From NCBI GenBank assembly GCA_000507305.1, contig DF239650.1:111174-175173 (forward strand): a DNA stretch of 64,000 nucleotides. Reading direction: 5' to 3'. Made by a program: the position numbers and the translations under genes. Below are positions 36,930 to 49,000 of this stretch, piece by piece. The stretch is from Breviolum minutum Mf 1.05b.01. Lineage: Eukaryota; Sar; Dinophyceae; Suessiales; Symbiodiniaceae. Position 1 is the first letter of the stretch, and each line of letters starts with the position of its first letter. Under the pieces are notes generated by a model. That model ran no database searches. It saw nothing but the letters and a program-made list of their open reading frames with translations, and was not told where the DNA came from.

Positions 36930-37200
36930 TCTCAAGCGTATTGCTGTACCAGGGGTACCCCTGAAATTGACAATGCCTTATATGTGACACCACAACAAAG
37001 CCAGGAGGGATACCACCTCATGGAAGATCTGGCAGAGCAGGTACCTTGCCAACCATGACAGAACCACATTCTGCCAAAAGAATGTTCTTCCGGGGTTCCA
37101 GGGTCGATGGCCTCCTTCATATTGGTGCGGTCATGCCACCTGGAAATGAGAATCCGTACTAGTGGGTTGCTGAGCGTCCCCCGCAAAAAGCAAAGCAAAT
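36930..37200 (-). other. Candidate - strand exon, unknown
   Basis: The open frame includes NPLVRILISRWHDRTNMK and ends near a GTACC donor at about 37,040. It is exon-like and could be a downstream exon of the mobile-element-like gene that follows at 38.2 kb. No family is recognised. Confidence 0.3.
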
Positions 37201-38150
37201 GAAGTTGATCGACCCTGGTCCATGTGATGGAGGTAGATCAATCTGGTGGAATAGCGGGTGAGGCTGATTTTCACAAGAACTTGTTTTCAAGATAGCTATT
37301 GTTTGGTGTATGATCATTTAGCCACATTACCAACCAATGTAACCATTTTTGAGCGAATGCGTTTATGGTTTTTCCATATTCACGCCGCGGCACACCGGGA
37401 TCAAACATTTGGCAGACTTTGCGGTCCCAATGTCATGTGGCGTTGGGTGAGCGACAAGCATGTGCTTTATAACATCTCAGCACCCCTAAAAACAAAAACA
37501 TTGGTATTTGCATGTATTTGTTATTTGCATGTATTTGTTTTTTTTGTGCCAAGTGCAGAAAGTCAACAAAACACCGGCATTTACATGGGCGGCGTTTGAA
37601 GCTAAGAAGCAAAACCCAGTGATTTTATCACTACCGCGACGAAATTTCACCTGCGTAAACCCCAAACAGAATGTGCCAACATCCACCAGTAATTCCCAGT
37701 CCACCCAGGGGCAGAAATTTCACAGGGGAAAAACCCATTAAGCCAGAAAGAAAAGTTGCAGATAGAATGTGCCCAGACCACACGATGGTGTGCTGCCCAA
37801 ACCGAATTTTTTGTGTGCACCAGCTAGCCGTTCCGTTTGGTGGTGGTGTTTCTGTGGTGATGATGTGATGTGGTATGGTATGATGTCATGTGGTTTTTGG
37901 GTCAGGGATTACCTATAGCCTAGACAATGTGCGGGTGGGCCGACTCACATCGTACCCAAAAAACATACCTGAAAAACCTGGTTGCCAGAAAAAATAGGGA
38001 ACTGACGAAAGTTGCGTGAATTAATGCCACTGAAAAAATAGTGGCAATTTTTGCTTTCTAAAAGATTCCTCAACATCTATGAATCGTTCATGTCAACATG
38101 TAAAGTGATATCCCCTCATCCCCCTGAGCTGCAACACTAATGTTTTTTTT
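37200..38150. other. No recognised gene
   Basis: Short open segments on the + strand (37,508-37,741) show no homology. TGTGATG-type simple repeats lie near 37,850-37,890. Confidence 0.3.
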
Positions 38151-38155
38151 ATCCA

Positions 38156-40440
38156 TCACCAATGCTTGGGCAAGTTCAAGAGATAAAGGTCCATCACACG
38201 CTGATGGGCCGTGAAGAGGGTGCCCGTTCTACTCAAAGAACTGATTTGGCCAACAAAATCCTCATCCAACTGGCACGAATAGGTCAATGGGTTGATGATG
38301 GAATGTGAGTCATCTCTCATCACACGGGGGGGCAAATTGCCAACTTGCTCGATCAAAGAATGAACAATGTGACAGAAGGCATGGAATTTCGGAGATATTT
38401 TGAAACGGCACTTCCCTCCATCAAAGGCATATTGTGCGCACACCCGATATTCCCTGAGAAACGTCATGCCACTCTTGATGATAGGTGCCACATACGAAGG
38501 TTGTAGCCACAACCCCCCACGATACAACTGGCTCAGAAAAGCGTTTGCACATTTAGCAGTATGGTAAATACTTAAGCGATAACCATCCCAAGCTCGAGCA
38601 TGCAAACCACCAAATTTGTGCTCCACCCATTTTGCCACTGAGTGGGTGTCCGCACCTTTGAACCACATCCTTAGATTTAATTTTTGTACCGTCGAATCGA
38701 TAAGGGGGGAAATGGTAGAAACGGCATTTCAGAAAACTCAAGGTTTTTTAAACTCAAAATTTGTTTGATCAGCCAAATGTCCCACACGGGAAATCAGCAT
38801 CTTGTGAGAAGCTAAGCAGGTTCCTGGTAAGCCCTGTCATGTGTAAAGGTATTTTCGAGCCTTTGCAAAAGGATTGGAGTTCATCATAGATTTTTTCCAA
38901 CCGGGTTGGTACATCACCACTACCAGCCTCGCCGTTGTCAAGGAGGGCAACCTGTGGCTCAAGAGAATGTTTCTTTAAACATGTCAGGTATTAGGTATAC
39001 TTTTCTATACTTGTAGGGGTATATTTGAACATCCCCAAACTGCAGCAAAACGCACTAAGAAACATTGCAGTAAAAGAATGGAAGAAATATCAAAACCGAG
39101 AATCAATTGCAGATCCAACAAACTCTGCAACGATCCCTTTGTGTGCAACATGAAAGAGATCGAATTGATAAAATAGTTCAGGAGTTGGAAGCACCGGCAA
39201 GCGCATGAAAACACTTGGATTGGACCACGGTCTTTCTTGCAGATAGCTTTCATACCATTTGGAATTGATGTCATACTCTTCGTAACCCACTCCTACCGTA
39301 CCAGCTTTGCAAAGATGGCAAATGGCGGAGTTCGCTTTAGGCCTGCCCTTTTTCAGAAAGTGTTGTTCCAAGTTTCCCAGTTTTGCCAACATGGGCCAAT
39401 CCCCTTTCAAATTTAGAGGAACCATGTACACTGTTGTCTCAACACCACCCAGGACCACTGATGCACCTTCCTCATACAACTTGATGAAATCGTCAACTGT
39501 TGCATCCAGAAGTTTGGAAAGTCTATCGCCTTTTTTTGTTTCTTCCGGTAATGAATCGAACACATGGTCGCAATCAGGTAGCGTGTAGCAAACGTTTTGC
39601 CCATAAAGTTCAGGCCCGGGGAATCTGATGGGTTGAGGTGTTCAAAGGTAAACCTGGACCCCTTTCCCAGCATAGACTGCCAATTCAGAACTAGAATCTG
39701 TTCTTTTTTAACACACCTTCCTTCGTCGGCATGTAGAAGAATTGGCACGCATCGATTGAGCTGCTTGCCAGAACTGTAAACTGGATGGGCACCAAAATGA
39801 AGTTTGTATCGTTCCCAAAATGTTGCCAATTCATTCAGGGACCCATTTCCCAGTAAACACGTTTCAAGTTTCGACTCATCACTCATAGCTTTAATCAATG
39901 CAGAGGGTTTGAGAAATGGAAGTGGTTTGTCCATTCCCACTTTCAAATGGGTGATGGGTACTTTCAATTTCAGACCATGGTCTTCATAGGCAGTACGACT
40001 TCGGAACTCATGTTTTGTTTTGGAGGCTTGACTCAAAGACTCTAATAGTGATGAACTCTCCAAAGGCAAGTCTTGTTCCAGGCCCTGACATTCTTCCCAG
40101 AACCCACGGGCAATAGCACAGACCCATCGCTCAGGGACCTATCAGGGAAACATGGACTTTAATTAACAAACATTCGGCTGCACACATTTTATTATTATAC
40201 ATCTATCGCTATAGATTAATGTAACATGATTGTATGTATATAGCAATGGATGTTTTTCTTGAATGTTTTTCCAAAACAAACCCAAATGATGTTTGAAAAA
40301 CATCCCACCCCCTTTGCTGAAGCATTCGCAAGTGCCCGTGCAGCTGGGCCCGATTTCTTGGCCAGGTTCTTCTTCACCTGCTGACCTGCGCCGGGGACTC
40401 CAAAGTTAGAGGGCAGGGCTTTACAGCGGCTCTATAGCTA
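38156..40440 (-). pseudogene. Dinoflagellate multicopy gene resembling a mobile-element protein, frameshifted
   Basis: Exons read downwards: GVPGAGQQVKKNLAKKSGP (about 40,415-40,312); a long exon from about 40,142 (VPERWVCAIARGFWEE) through VPILLHADEGRCVKKEQ and LNWQSMLGKGSRF to about 39,115 (QFDLFHVAHKGIVAEF); LEKIYDELQSFCKGSK (about 38,955-38,780); and a last exon at 38,668-38,156 (FKISPKFHAFCHIVHSL). The segments HADEG, ICHLCKAG and FKxxPKFHAFCH recur in dinoflagellate repeated genes and recall KDZ-type transposon proteins; this is my recollection of the family, not a search result. In the long exon the frame changes at a run of seven T on the + strand (39,531-39,537), so the copy is broken or the run is miscalled. 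No terminal repeats were found. Confidence 0.45.
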
Positions 40441-40847
40441 TCAACGGCGTTCCAGATATGTAAATCATTTTCTTATATAATATAATTCCTATATATATAC
40501 ATTGAAAAGTGGTTCCCTTATCAATCATGAATGCATCCTGCACACAGATCTAAACTTTTTTCCTTCCAAGCCCACACGGTAGCAGGGTTGAGACTAAGCC
40601 ACTGCATGGGAAAATGGATGGCCTTACGGATTGTAAGAAACAGATCTCAATTGGATCTTACCCCATGGTTGAACTGCATGGATCGTCAATGCAGTAAAAT
40701 TTTTCAAGACCAAGCAGCGCAACTTTTTGAAAACATAGAATCACTTGTCAATCAAACAAATCATAAATCTTTATAGGATATTAAGGCTACATGATCAACC
40801 CACTTTTCTTTAATGAAAAAGGATCTTCAACCAACAGTGATATATGA

Positions 40848-42843
40848 TCACTTTTTGGTGCGCCTACTGTTGGCCTTCGCCTTTGCCTTTGCCTTAGCCT
40901 TTGCCTTGGGGGCAGGGGCTTCAGACGACTCATCATCATCATCAGGTTTTTCTGGTTCTGCTTCCGTGGCAGGTTCTTTGGGTTTTTTACTCTTTTTCGG
41001 TTTTTCCTTTTTCTCGGGCTTCAAGATTGTCCTGGTGAGAAGCGGTAAAGATAGAAACAATCCGCATGGGAAAAATCAAGTCAATCATGGTATACAAAGA
41101 TCTTGTATAGTTCACTCGGGGCTAAACTTCTTGAGCTTGTTCTGCTCCATGACTGCTTTGGAACACCTGGGGTGGCTCAGGTATAGGTACATCAAATCGA
41201 TCTACGGGATGAAGGCGTGGGCAACTGTGGGAATATCCAGTGGGGAAAGCTAAGATTCTTACTCAGCCTCCACTTTTGTGAAGAGCCCCTTCAAGCTTTG
41301 CTGATCCTCAGCCCTTAGCTGTTGGTTGTTTTGACGATTACTATGGCCCCTTGAGCTACTAGCCAAATACAGTATGTTCATCTGCAAAATATCTGATCAT
41401 AAAGTTCGTGAAAGGGCGCCGATATGATTTTCAGTTGTACATCTCTTGAAGCCAACTTGCAAAACTAATTGGGTCATGTGGCGACAAATTCTTGTGGGCA
41501 TCGAAATGAGCCTTGTGATTGGCAATCTTGTCGTGCAAATCCATCATGGTTTTGGATCGATTTTCCAAGTCCTTTACAGACCTTAGACAAACCATTGGTA
41601 GGGGGGTGAGCTCAATAAAATCAAATCATTGAAAATGAACTATTTGTGAATGTTTCTGGTGATAAAAAACCTCTGACTTGAACGAGGGGCGTGTCAGCAA
41701 CAGGGCTCGAGATCTTCTTCAACTTCGGAATCATATCCGTTAGATTCGACACAGACTTCAAGATTTGATCGAGCATGGGGTCAACATTCTCAATTTCCTG
41801 CATGGCAACTTTCCACTTGGAGGTTATAGGGTTGAAATCTATCAAGGGAACATACTTAAACAGTTTTGTTTTTAAGCTTCCCGTAGAGAGGCCTCCAAAG
41901 GCTCTTCAACGCTGACTTCATCTGGATCCCTGCTACGTCTCCTCTTGTTATCCCTGTCTTTCCTATCTCTCCTTTTCCTTTCATGAGATTTCCTTTTGCG
42001 AGACTTCCCATCGCTGGTGGATTCGCTACCCGTAGGACTAGGATCCTCACTTTCCTCATCACTGTTGTCACTCATGGTACGGCAATCACTTTCTCCATCA
42101 ATAGCTCCAAAAGTATCATTGTCTTCAAAGTCTTCGCTATTCATATCAATATTGAGCCTCCTAGTGCTAGCCCGTTTTACCTCCTTTTCATACGTTCCCT
42201 CAACCTCCTTTTCAATCCAATACTTCTTGACATCAGGTTGGTATTTGTCCCTCCTGGCAGCGAGGCAATACGGTGATGGGGGAGGTTGGACGTGAAATGT
42301 GTACGGAAGAAATGTCTCATATTGATATGTAAACATGTTAAAAAGACATTGCAATATGCAGATTAGTCAAAAAAGTCCTGATGAATTTCTTGGAAGGGCG
42401 TTTCTTGTGCATCTTGATGCAGAATTTCTTCGCAGCTTTCACTCGACTCCTTATTAAAAAGTGAACGTTGAACCAATCAACTGGCATGTTGCACTCAAAG
42501 CTGTTTTTGATCGATATAAGTTGAATGCAAGCTAGGTACTCAGAGAACTTGAGAACATTCTTCATATCTGACTCTGTGTAGTATCCCGCTTTGACCGTGA
42601 CAGTCCCCTTCTTGCTGTTGGTGATTTGGTGCTCAGCTTGACGAACAAACTTGTCCTTGGAGGGTTTGGCTAGAAATGCATGTATATATACATGTATTTA
42701 AAATCCAGGATCGATTATAAGAGATACATGGAAAAAATCTATACCAATTGCCAAATCACCACAGGATCTTCTTTTATTCAAACAGAACTGAAACCATGAA
42801 ACTGTTGAACTGAGACTCTTTTCTGCCACCACTCTTTTCAAAC
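40848..42843 (-). CDS. 3' exons of a large dinoflagellate-type gene, downstream of the copia insertion
   Basis: Exons going down: the fragment next to the insertion (42,843-42,780, EKSGGRKESQFNSF); KPSKDKFVRQAEHQITN followed by KAGYYTESDMKNVL (about 42,663-42,340); an exon at about 42,270-41,872 with RRDKYQPDVKKYWIEKEVEG, then a long acidic and Arg/Ser-rich tail; IDFNPITSKWKVAMQEIEN (about 41,845-41,690); LENRSKTMMDLHDKIANHK (about 41,592-41,440); and a final exon at 41,035-40,848, an Ala-Lys tail ending NSRRTKK and a stop. The function is unknown; the charged tails suggest a nuclear protein. Exon borders are approximate. The 5' part of the same gene is taken to be the - strand exons at 52-60 kb. 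Confidence 0.5.
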
Positions 42844-43036
42844 TGTGAATCATGAGTTGCAGTTGTAGCTGTTAGAAGTCTCATGGATCACTTAGGAATC
42901 TCCTTTTCTTTCAGTGCACAAACCAAGAAGTGTACCAAGTTTGCAGTTCAGGGAGACCCTTGAGCATCTTCAATCGCCCTGGAGGCCTTTTGATTCTTGG
43001 TTCAAAAAGAAGGTGCGAGTCAATTCGCATTGCTCA
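42844..43036 (+). repeat. 5' LTR of the copia element
   Basis: 193 bp, TGTGAATCATGAG...ATTGCTCA. I see no difference from the 3' LTR. Confidence 0.97.
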
Positions 43037-43052
43037 GGTTATGAGCCCAACG
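43037..43052 (+). promoter_or_regulatory. Primer binding site, initiator-tRNA-Met-like
   Basis: GGTTATGAGCCCAACG follows the 5' LTR directly. Its complement contains GGGCTCATAACC, the anticodon stem-loop of a methionine tRNA. Priming from an internal tRNA cut near the anticodon is known for Drosophila copia, so half-tRNA priming is inferred here. Confidence 0.7.
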
Positions 43053-43076
43053 CACCTGTGAACTCCTGCTGCTGCC

Positions 43077-46000
43077 ATGGCTGTCAGGGCAAGGTCTGTG
43101 CCCATTGACAGAAGCTTTGAGGAGCAGGTGGTGGGAAACCCTTTCTGGTCTGAAAGGGCTAGAAGAGAAGCTCAGCTGGTAAGGGCTAGGCCTCGAGAAC
43201 TACCTCCTGTTCCGGATGATGGGTCATGGGAGGCAGCAAGTGACACATCTGCGAAGCCGCTGGAGCATGGAAGTGGCCGTAGATCTAGAACTCCAGGAAC
43301 ACAACATGGACGGAGAGAAAGGGAATCCAGTCGACCTCGGGATGGAAGGTCTAGGATGTCAAGTGGCGGCACCTTCAAGACTATCCCTGGAAGCTGGACA
43401 CATGAGGAGCCGTTGAGGACGGAGGGTGTCATGGAAGAGCAAACACCTGAAGCAGAGCCTTTGAAGACAGCGGGTGTCATGAATGGATTGACGCCGGATG
43501 AGGAGGAGATCTTCCAAAGTGCAGAGAAGACTGATGCTTTGGAGAGGGAGATAGAGAAGTCTATGTTTGAAAAGATCCAGGAAGAGAACCATGCTCTTCG
43601 TCTAGAATTGGAGAACATCAAGAAGGCGATGGGTGTGAAGCAATCAAGTGGAGTAGGAGAACAGACTCCTCCTCCACCGCCACCACGCGATGGTGAAGAA
43701 AGGAGAGGGAATGCACAAGAGAGGTTCACGCCAAATGGTACAAAGGTACCGTCTCTTCCGCCACCTGAAGTGGAAGTACCTCCTTGGCCCTTTGAGCAGT
43801 ATGAGCCGGCGGAGCCTGTGGATCAATGGATGCAGCTTGGTCCTACACCACCCCCAATTGTGAAGGAACGGCATCATCAAGTACAACGTTTGGATGAGAG
43901 GACTGGGTGGTTGGAGCAGGAGCTGGCAGGAATGAAAAGAGCTTTGGAGTCGGAGAGGAGAAGAGCCGGTGCTGAGGAGCGGATCCTGAGTAGTTGGTAC
44001 TGGCAGGAGCCCTTCGTTAAGATGACTGGAAGCGGTGGACGCCATGATCAAGTGCCCCTGTGCAGGGCCTCTGGTGATGGAGATTGTGAACAAGCGCCCT
44101 TGAGCAGGGCTGAGCCGGATCTACTTCAACGTGATCGGGCGTTGCAGGCTGAGGGCATCTATGGAAGTCAACCCCTGGGCAGGGTTCTTGGTGCAGAACT
44201 TCATGGTGATCGGGCCTCAGCATCTAGACCCCAGAGCAGGGTCCTTGGTGAAGAACTTCAAGGTGATCGGGCTTCCATGCAGCAACCCCAGGGCAGGGTC
44301 TTCGATGAGCGAGGAGACCGTGATCGTGATGAGCTATGGGATGCGAGCTATCATGGAGATCGAGAACTACACCAGCAACCTCATTGTCGAGACCTTTGTG
44401 ATCCCAAGGACAAGAATGTTGGGGGTCCTCCCAAGTATCAACCTGGGGAATCCAGGGAGCGTTCACCACAGGACGCACTGAGGTCGACCAATCCGGTGAT
44501 CCCGTCACTGCCTCCAGTCAACAAAAGGAACTCATCCATTGAGGCAGCGGATTGGTTGGTTGAAGTCAAGCCACTGATTGGGGACATAAGCAACAAGGCC
44601 AGTAGGTGGTGGGAAATGACGATGGACAGAACGGTTGAAGTCTACCAGACATGGCTTCACTCCAACCCCTTGCAAAGGTTGAGGATTCAACCACCTAATC
44701 CAGTGCCATATCACGAGTTGGGGAGTGAGCAAGTGGTTCAGAGACTGGAGCAAAGAGTGACCACGATTTTGTTGCCGTCTTTACCATCGGAACTGCGTAA
44801 TGACCTCATCACCAGTCGGCAGTTGTGGCCTTGTGCAATTTTATACAAAATACTCCGCAGCTACCAGCCTGGTGGCTGGGCGGAGAGAAGCTCCCTGCTG
44901 ATGGACCTGACCACGACGAAGGTAGCCAAAGATCCATCATCGGCTGCAACTGCTTTGAGGCTATGGCATCGGCAAAAGCAAAGAGCCATGGAGTTGGGAG
45001 CTGCAATCCCAGATGCTCTTTTGCAGGTCAGGGCTTTGGAAACCATCGTTAGTCAAGCAGTTGCACGGCATCCACAATCTCTTTTTAGGATTTCAACGTT
45101 TCGGATGGAGACTGGCCTAGATGAGCAACCGAATGACACATCGATAGCCCAGTTCCTGGAACTTTTAACGGCTGAGATGGATGCAGCAGCACTTGGAACT
45201 TCGTCGATGTCTGAAGCACAACAACAGTCGAGCACCAAAGCAATGTTGCTGGATGCGGATGGTGGTGGAGCTCAAGATCCAACTGCGAAGGTGAAAGCTA
45301 TCAAACCTCTGAATGGAAAGGGTCAAGGGAGTGGAGGAGGAAAGTGCCGACATTGGGGCACAGAGCAAGGATGCAAATACACCAAGCAGTGCCGATATGA
45401 TCATCCAGTGCTGCCAGATGCCTCGAGTCGGTGTTGGTTGTGTTCGTCAACCTTGCATCGCAAAAGTGAATGTCCCTACAGGTCGTCATCGCAGTTGCTC
45501 AATGGATCAACTGGGGGGAGTGGGGAGCAAGGCGGCGAAAAAGGGAAAGGAAAATCAAAAACCAAAGACAAAGGAAGTGGGAAGTCAAAGGATGAAGGTG
45601 GATTGGTGCCGCCAGCAACTGTGGGTGAGGAGTCACAAGGAAAGTCAGGGGCGAAGAATGGTGTTGGTGGCCAGGAGAAAGAGGAAGAAAAACCTGGAGT
45701 TAGAGCTTCGATAGTGGAGCCATCGACATCACAACAGCCTCAAGGAGAAGCTGCTGAAGGCCTGATGACCGAAGTGACCTCTTTGCTGAAGTCTTTGAGA
45801 ATGCACCCACCGCAATTGAGGGCATATCAGGTGAGGAAAGTTGGAAGAGGAGAACCACAGAGATTTCTTCTTGACGGAGGAGCAACTCATTGTCTTCGTG
45901 TTGCAAAGGATGATAGAGAATGGAGAGAAGGAGTACCAGTTAGCGTGCAGCTTGCTTCTGGAAATGTGGATATGAGAATCAACACCACAACGAAAACGCT

Positions 46001-49000
46001 ACTGGTTCCAGCAGGTGGTGATCCTATCCAGCAAATCATACCACTCAACAAGCTCACTGACATCGGCTATGAGATCCAATGGACAAAGGCGGGCTGCTTG
46101 GTCCGACATGGAGTTCATGGAGTGCTGGATGTTCAAATGGAACAAGGGTGTCCAACAGTCAACAATCTGTTGGGAATGGAGCTGATGCGGGAGATTGAGC
46201 AGCTTGAGGCATCAAGGGTAGCTCTAAGGAAGGTGGCTCTTGGACAATGCAATGCTGAGACGTCGGAGCAGCGATCCATAGTGGAGTTGAAAACGCTGTT
46301 TCCTGAGGTCCCTCTTCGGCTATTGGAGCGAGTTCCTGGTAGGCATGATTGGTCCGGCCATGAGCTTCCATTCAATCGTCGAAGGAGGAGACAAATTGAA
46401 CAAGCCAAGACGGTGGTAGTTCATCTCTTCGCTGGAAAGGAAGATCCGAGATGGAAAAATGAAGAAGGCAATGGAACGGTGGTGGTCTGTTTGGACATCC
46501 TGGGAGGATGTGATCTTCTTCACAACCAGCATTTGGCTGGGTGGTTAGAAGATCTAGCGAAGAGGGGCAAGGTCGACTGTTGGCTGTCTGGTCCGCCATG
46601 CAGAACTGTTTCTGCCCTTCGAAATGATCGGGATGGAGGTCCACCGGTGTTGAGGGGAAGATTCCAAGAAAGATTTGGACTATCAACCTTGACGTCCAGT
46701 CAGCAAGACTATGTGGATGGAGACACGATCCTCTGGCTTAGATCTCTATGGTGGATGTCGCTTTCTGAGGCGAGTGGGAAGAAGGCTGAATATATGATGG
46801 AGCAACCTCTGGATCCGGAGGAGTGGATGGCAAAGGAGAATCAGCCGAAGCTGGGGTGCCCTTCCTACATGTGCTGGAGGGAGTCAACGGAGGTCTTCGC
46901 TAGACTGGGTCTCCGCATCATCAGGATGGAGCAGGGTGCCTTAGGTCATTTGACCCCCAAACCTACGATGCTGGCTTCCAACATCCTGGAAGTGATTGCG
47001 TTGGAGAACCTCAAGGCTGACAGCTATGACCCCATGGCTTGGGATATACCACTGCAACAACGACTTCAGAAGTCGAAGGACTTGGCTTCGTGGGCTCCGG
47101 GTCTGAAGAACATACTATGTGGAGTCATCAGGAGGCTTCATCGTGGTGAGCCAGGCATCAGAGTTCTATCGCTGAAGGAGAGACAGGAGATCCAAGCTTG
47201 GCAAGACCATCATCGAGCAGGTCACCTACCTCATCGGAAGGATTGTCCGACATGCCTTCTTGCTGCTGGAAGGGATAGACAACATCGTAGACAGCCTTGC
47301 CCAACTTCGTACACTCTTTCGCTGGACATCATGGGTCCTTTCTGCCCAGGACAAGATCAGCAAGGACAGGGTTTTCGCTATGGCCTGATCGGTGTCTACA
47401 CAGTTCCTGTGGATGGGGAAGGAGCACCTCTACCAGAAGGTCTGTCCGAACTGAGGGTGAAGTGTGGACATCATAGCAAGGATGATGAGCTTGATGATGA
47501 GTGTCTGGAAGCGGGGGAGCAAGAAGAAGGGCAAGATGGTAGAGCTGATCAACTCCTACAAGAAGAGGCAGAGGAGGAAGATGAGATTCCTGAAGCTCTG
47601 GTACGTCAGCAAGAGGTACTGGAGAAGAAATGGAAGGAGTTCATCAAGGATCGAAGATCAATGCCAGTTCGAAACCTCACTTTCGGGGTACCAATTCGGT
47701 CTCGGGAAGCGGGGGAGGTGCTGAGTGGAGTGGCGACAATCTACTCGAAGATGAGAGCTATGCAACTCCCCATAACTCGATTGCACACTGACCGTGCTAA
47801 GGAATTCAGCAGCCATAGATTTCAGCGATGGACTCAGGACAGAGATATCCATCACACGATGTGCTCAGGGGATTCTCCGCAGGAGAACGCAAGAGCTGAG
47901 AAGGAGGTGGGGGTGGTGAAATCTCAAATGAGAAAGATGATTTTGGCATCAGGAGCAACCACTTCGTTTTGGCCCCTTGCCTTTCGACAATCAGTCGAAC
48001 AGCGTCACCGAGCACAGTTGCATCGTTTTGGAATCTTGTTGCCAGAGCTGCTGCCGTTCGGGGCAACAGCAGTGGTTAGAAGAAAGGAGTGGCATCATCG
48101 AGCTGATCCGTTTCGATGGCCGATGATGAAAGTTCGTCTATGGGGACCCGCTGGCGATATGGCTGCAAGCTCACAAGGCTATTTTGTTCAGTCGGAGGAC
48201 GGCAAGTTTCTCCGTTCAACGGTGGTTGTCATTCCTTCAAAAATGGCATTGCAAGGTGATCTTCAGCAGTCGTTAGATGAAGGAGGACAACAAGAAGATA
48301 GCGGTGCTCTACATCAAGGACAAGATGGAGCACGGCAAGAAGATTCACCAGGCAGACTGCCTGGGGGGGAGGAGCCACAGGAACGACAAGGAGATGGAGT
48401 TTTGTTTGAGCTAAAAAATGAGACAGGTGATGGCCAAGTTGCTCATGACTTGGAAGAACTGCAAGCTCTGAAGGAGCTAGCACAAAAAGCTCAAAGCGGC
48501 ATCGAAGGTCTTGCAGATGTCTTCAGTGGAGGGTGTTTGCAGGAGGAGCCGAGGAGGGAGGTCTTGGAAGTTGTCCCTCATGATCTTCCTCGAAGGCGTC
48601 ATCTCAAAAAAGGCCCCCCAGGAGCAGCAAGTAGACAACCTATGGTGCTCAAGATCAACACCAAATCAGGAAGAGAGGCGTCAAACAACTGGTGCGGTGA
48701 CTCATGCCCAGTGGCCGATCAATCCTGGTTTGAAATAGAGAGATGGGAGCAAGTCATGTTGAAGCAACATGTTGGCTTGAGAAGATGGGCAGCTGAAGTG
48801 GCTGACATGGTGAGTGGTGGAATTGCCACTCATGAGGAGCTGCAATCGGTGAAGGACTCAAAGGAAGAGATAAGAGTGCTGGAAACTATGCTGGAGGAAG
48901 TCGCTGTGAGATCGATCCAAGAAATGGGGTCGAATCAAGTCCTTCAAACTCGGCTTGTTGCTATGGATGAGGTTCGAAGAGATATGGAAAATTGGAAACA

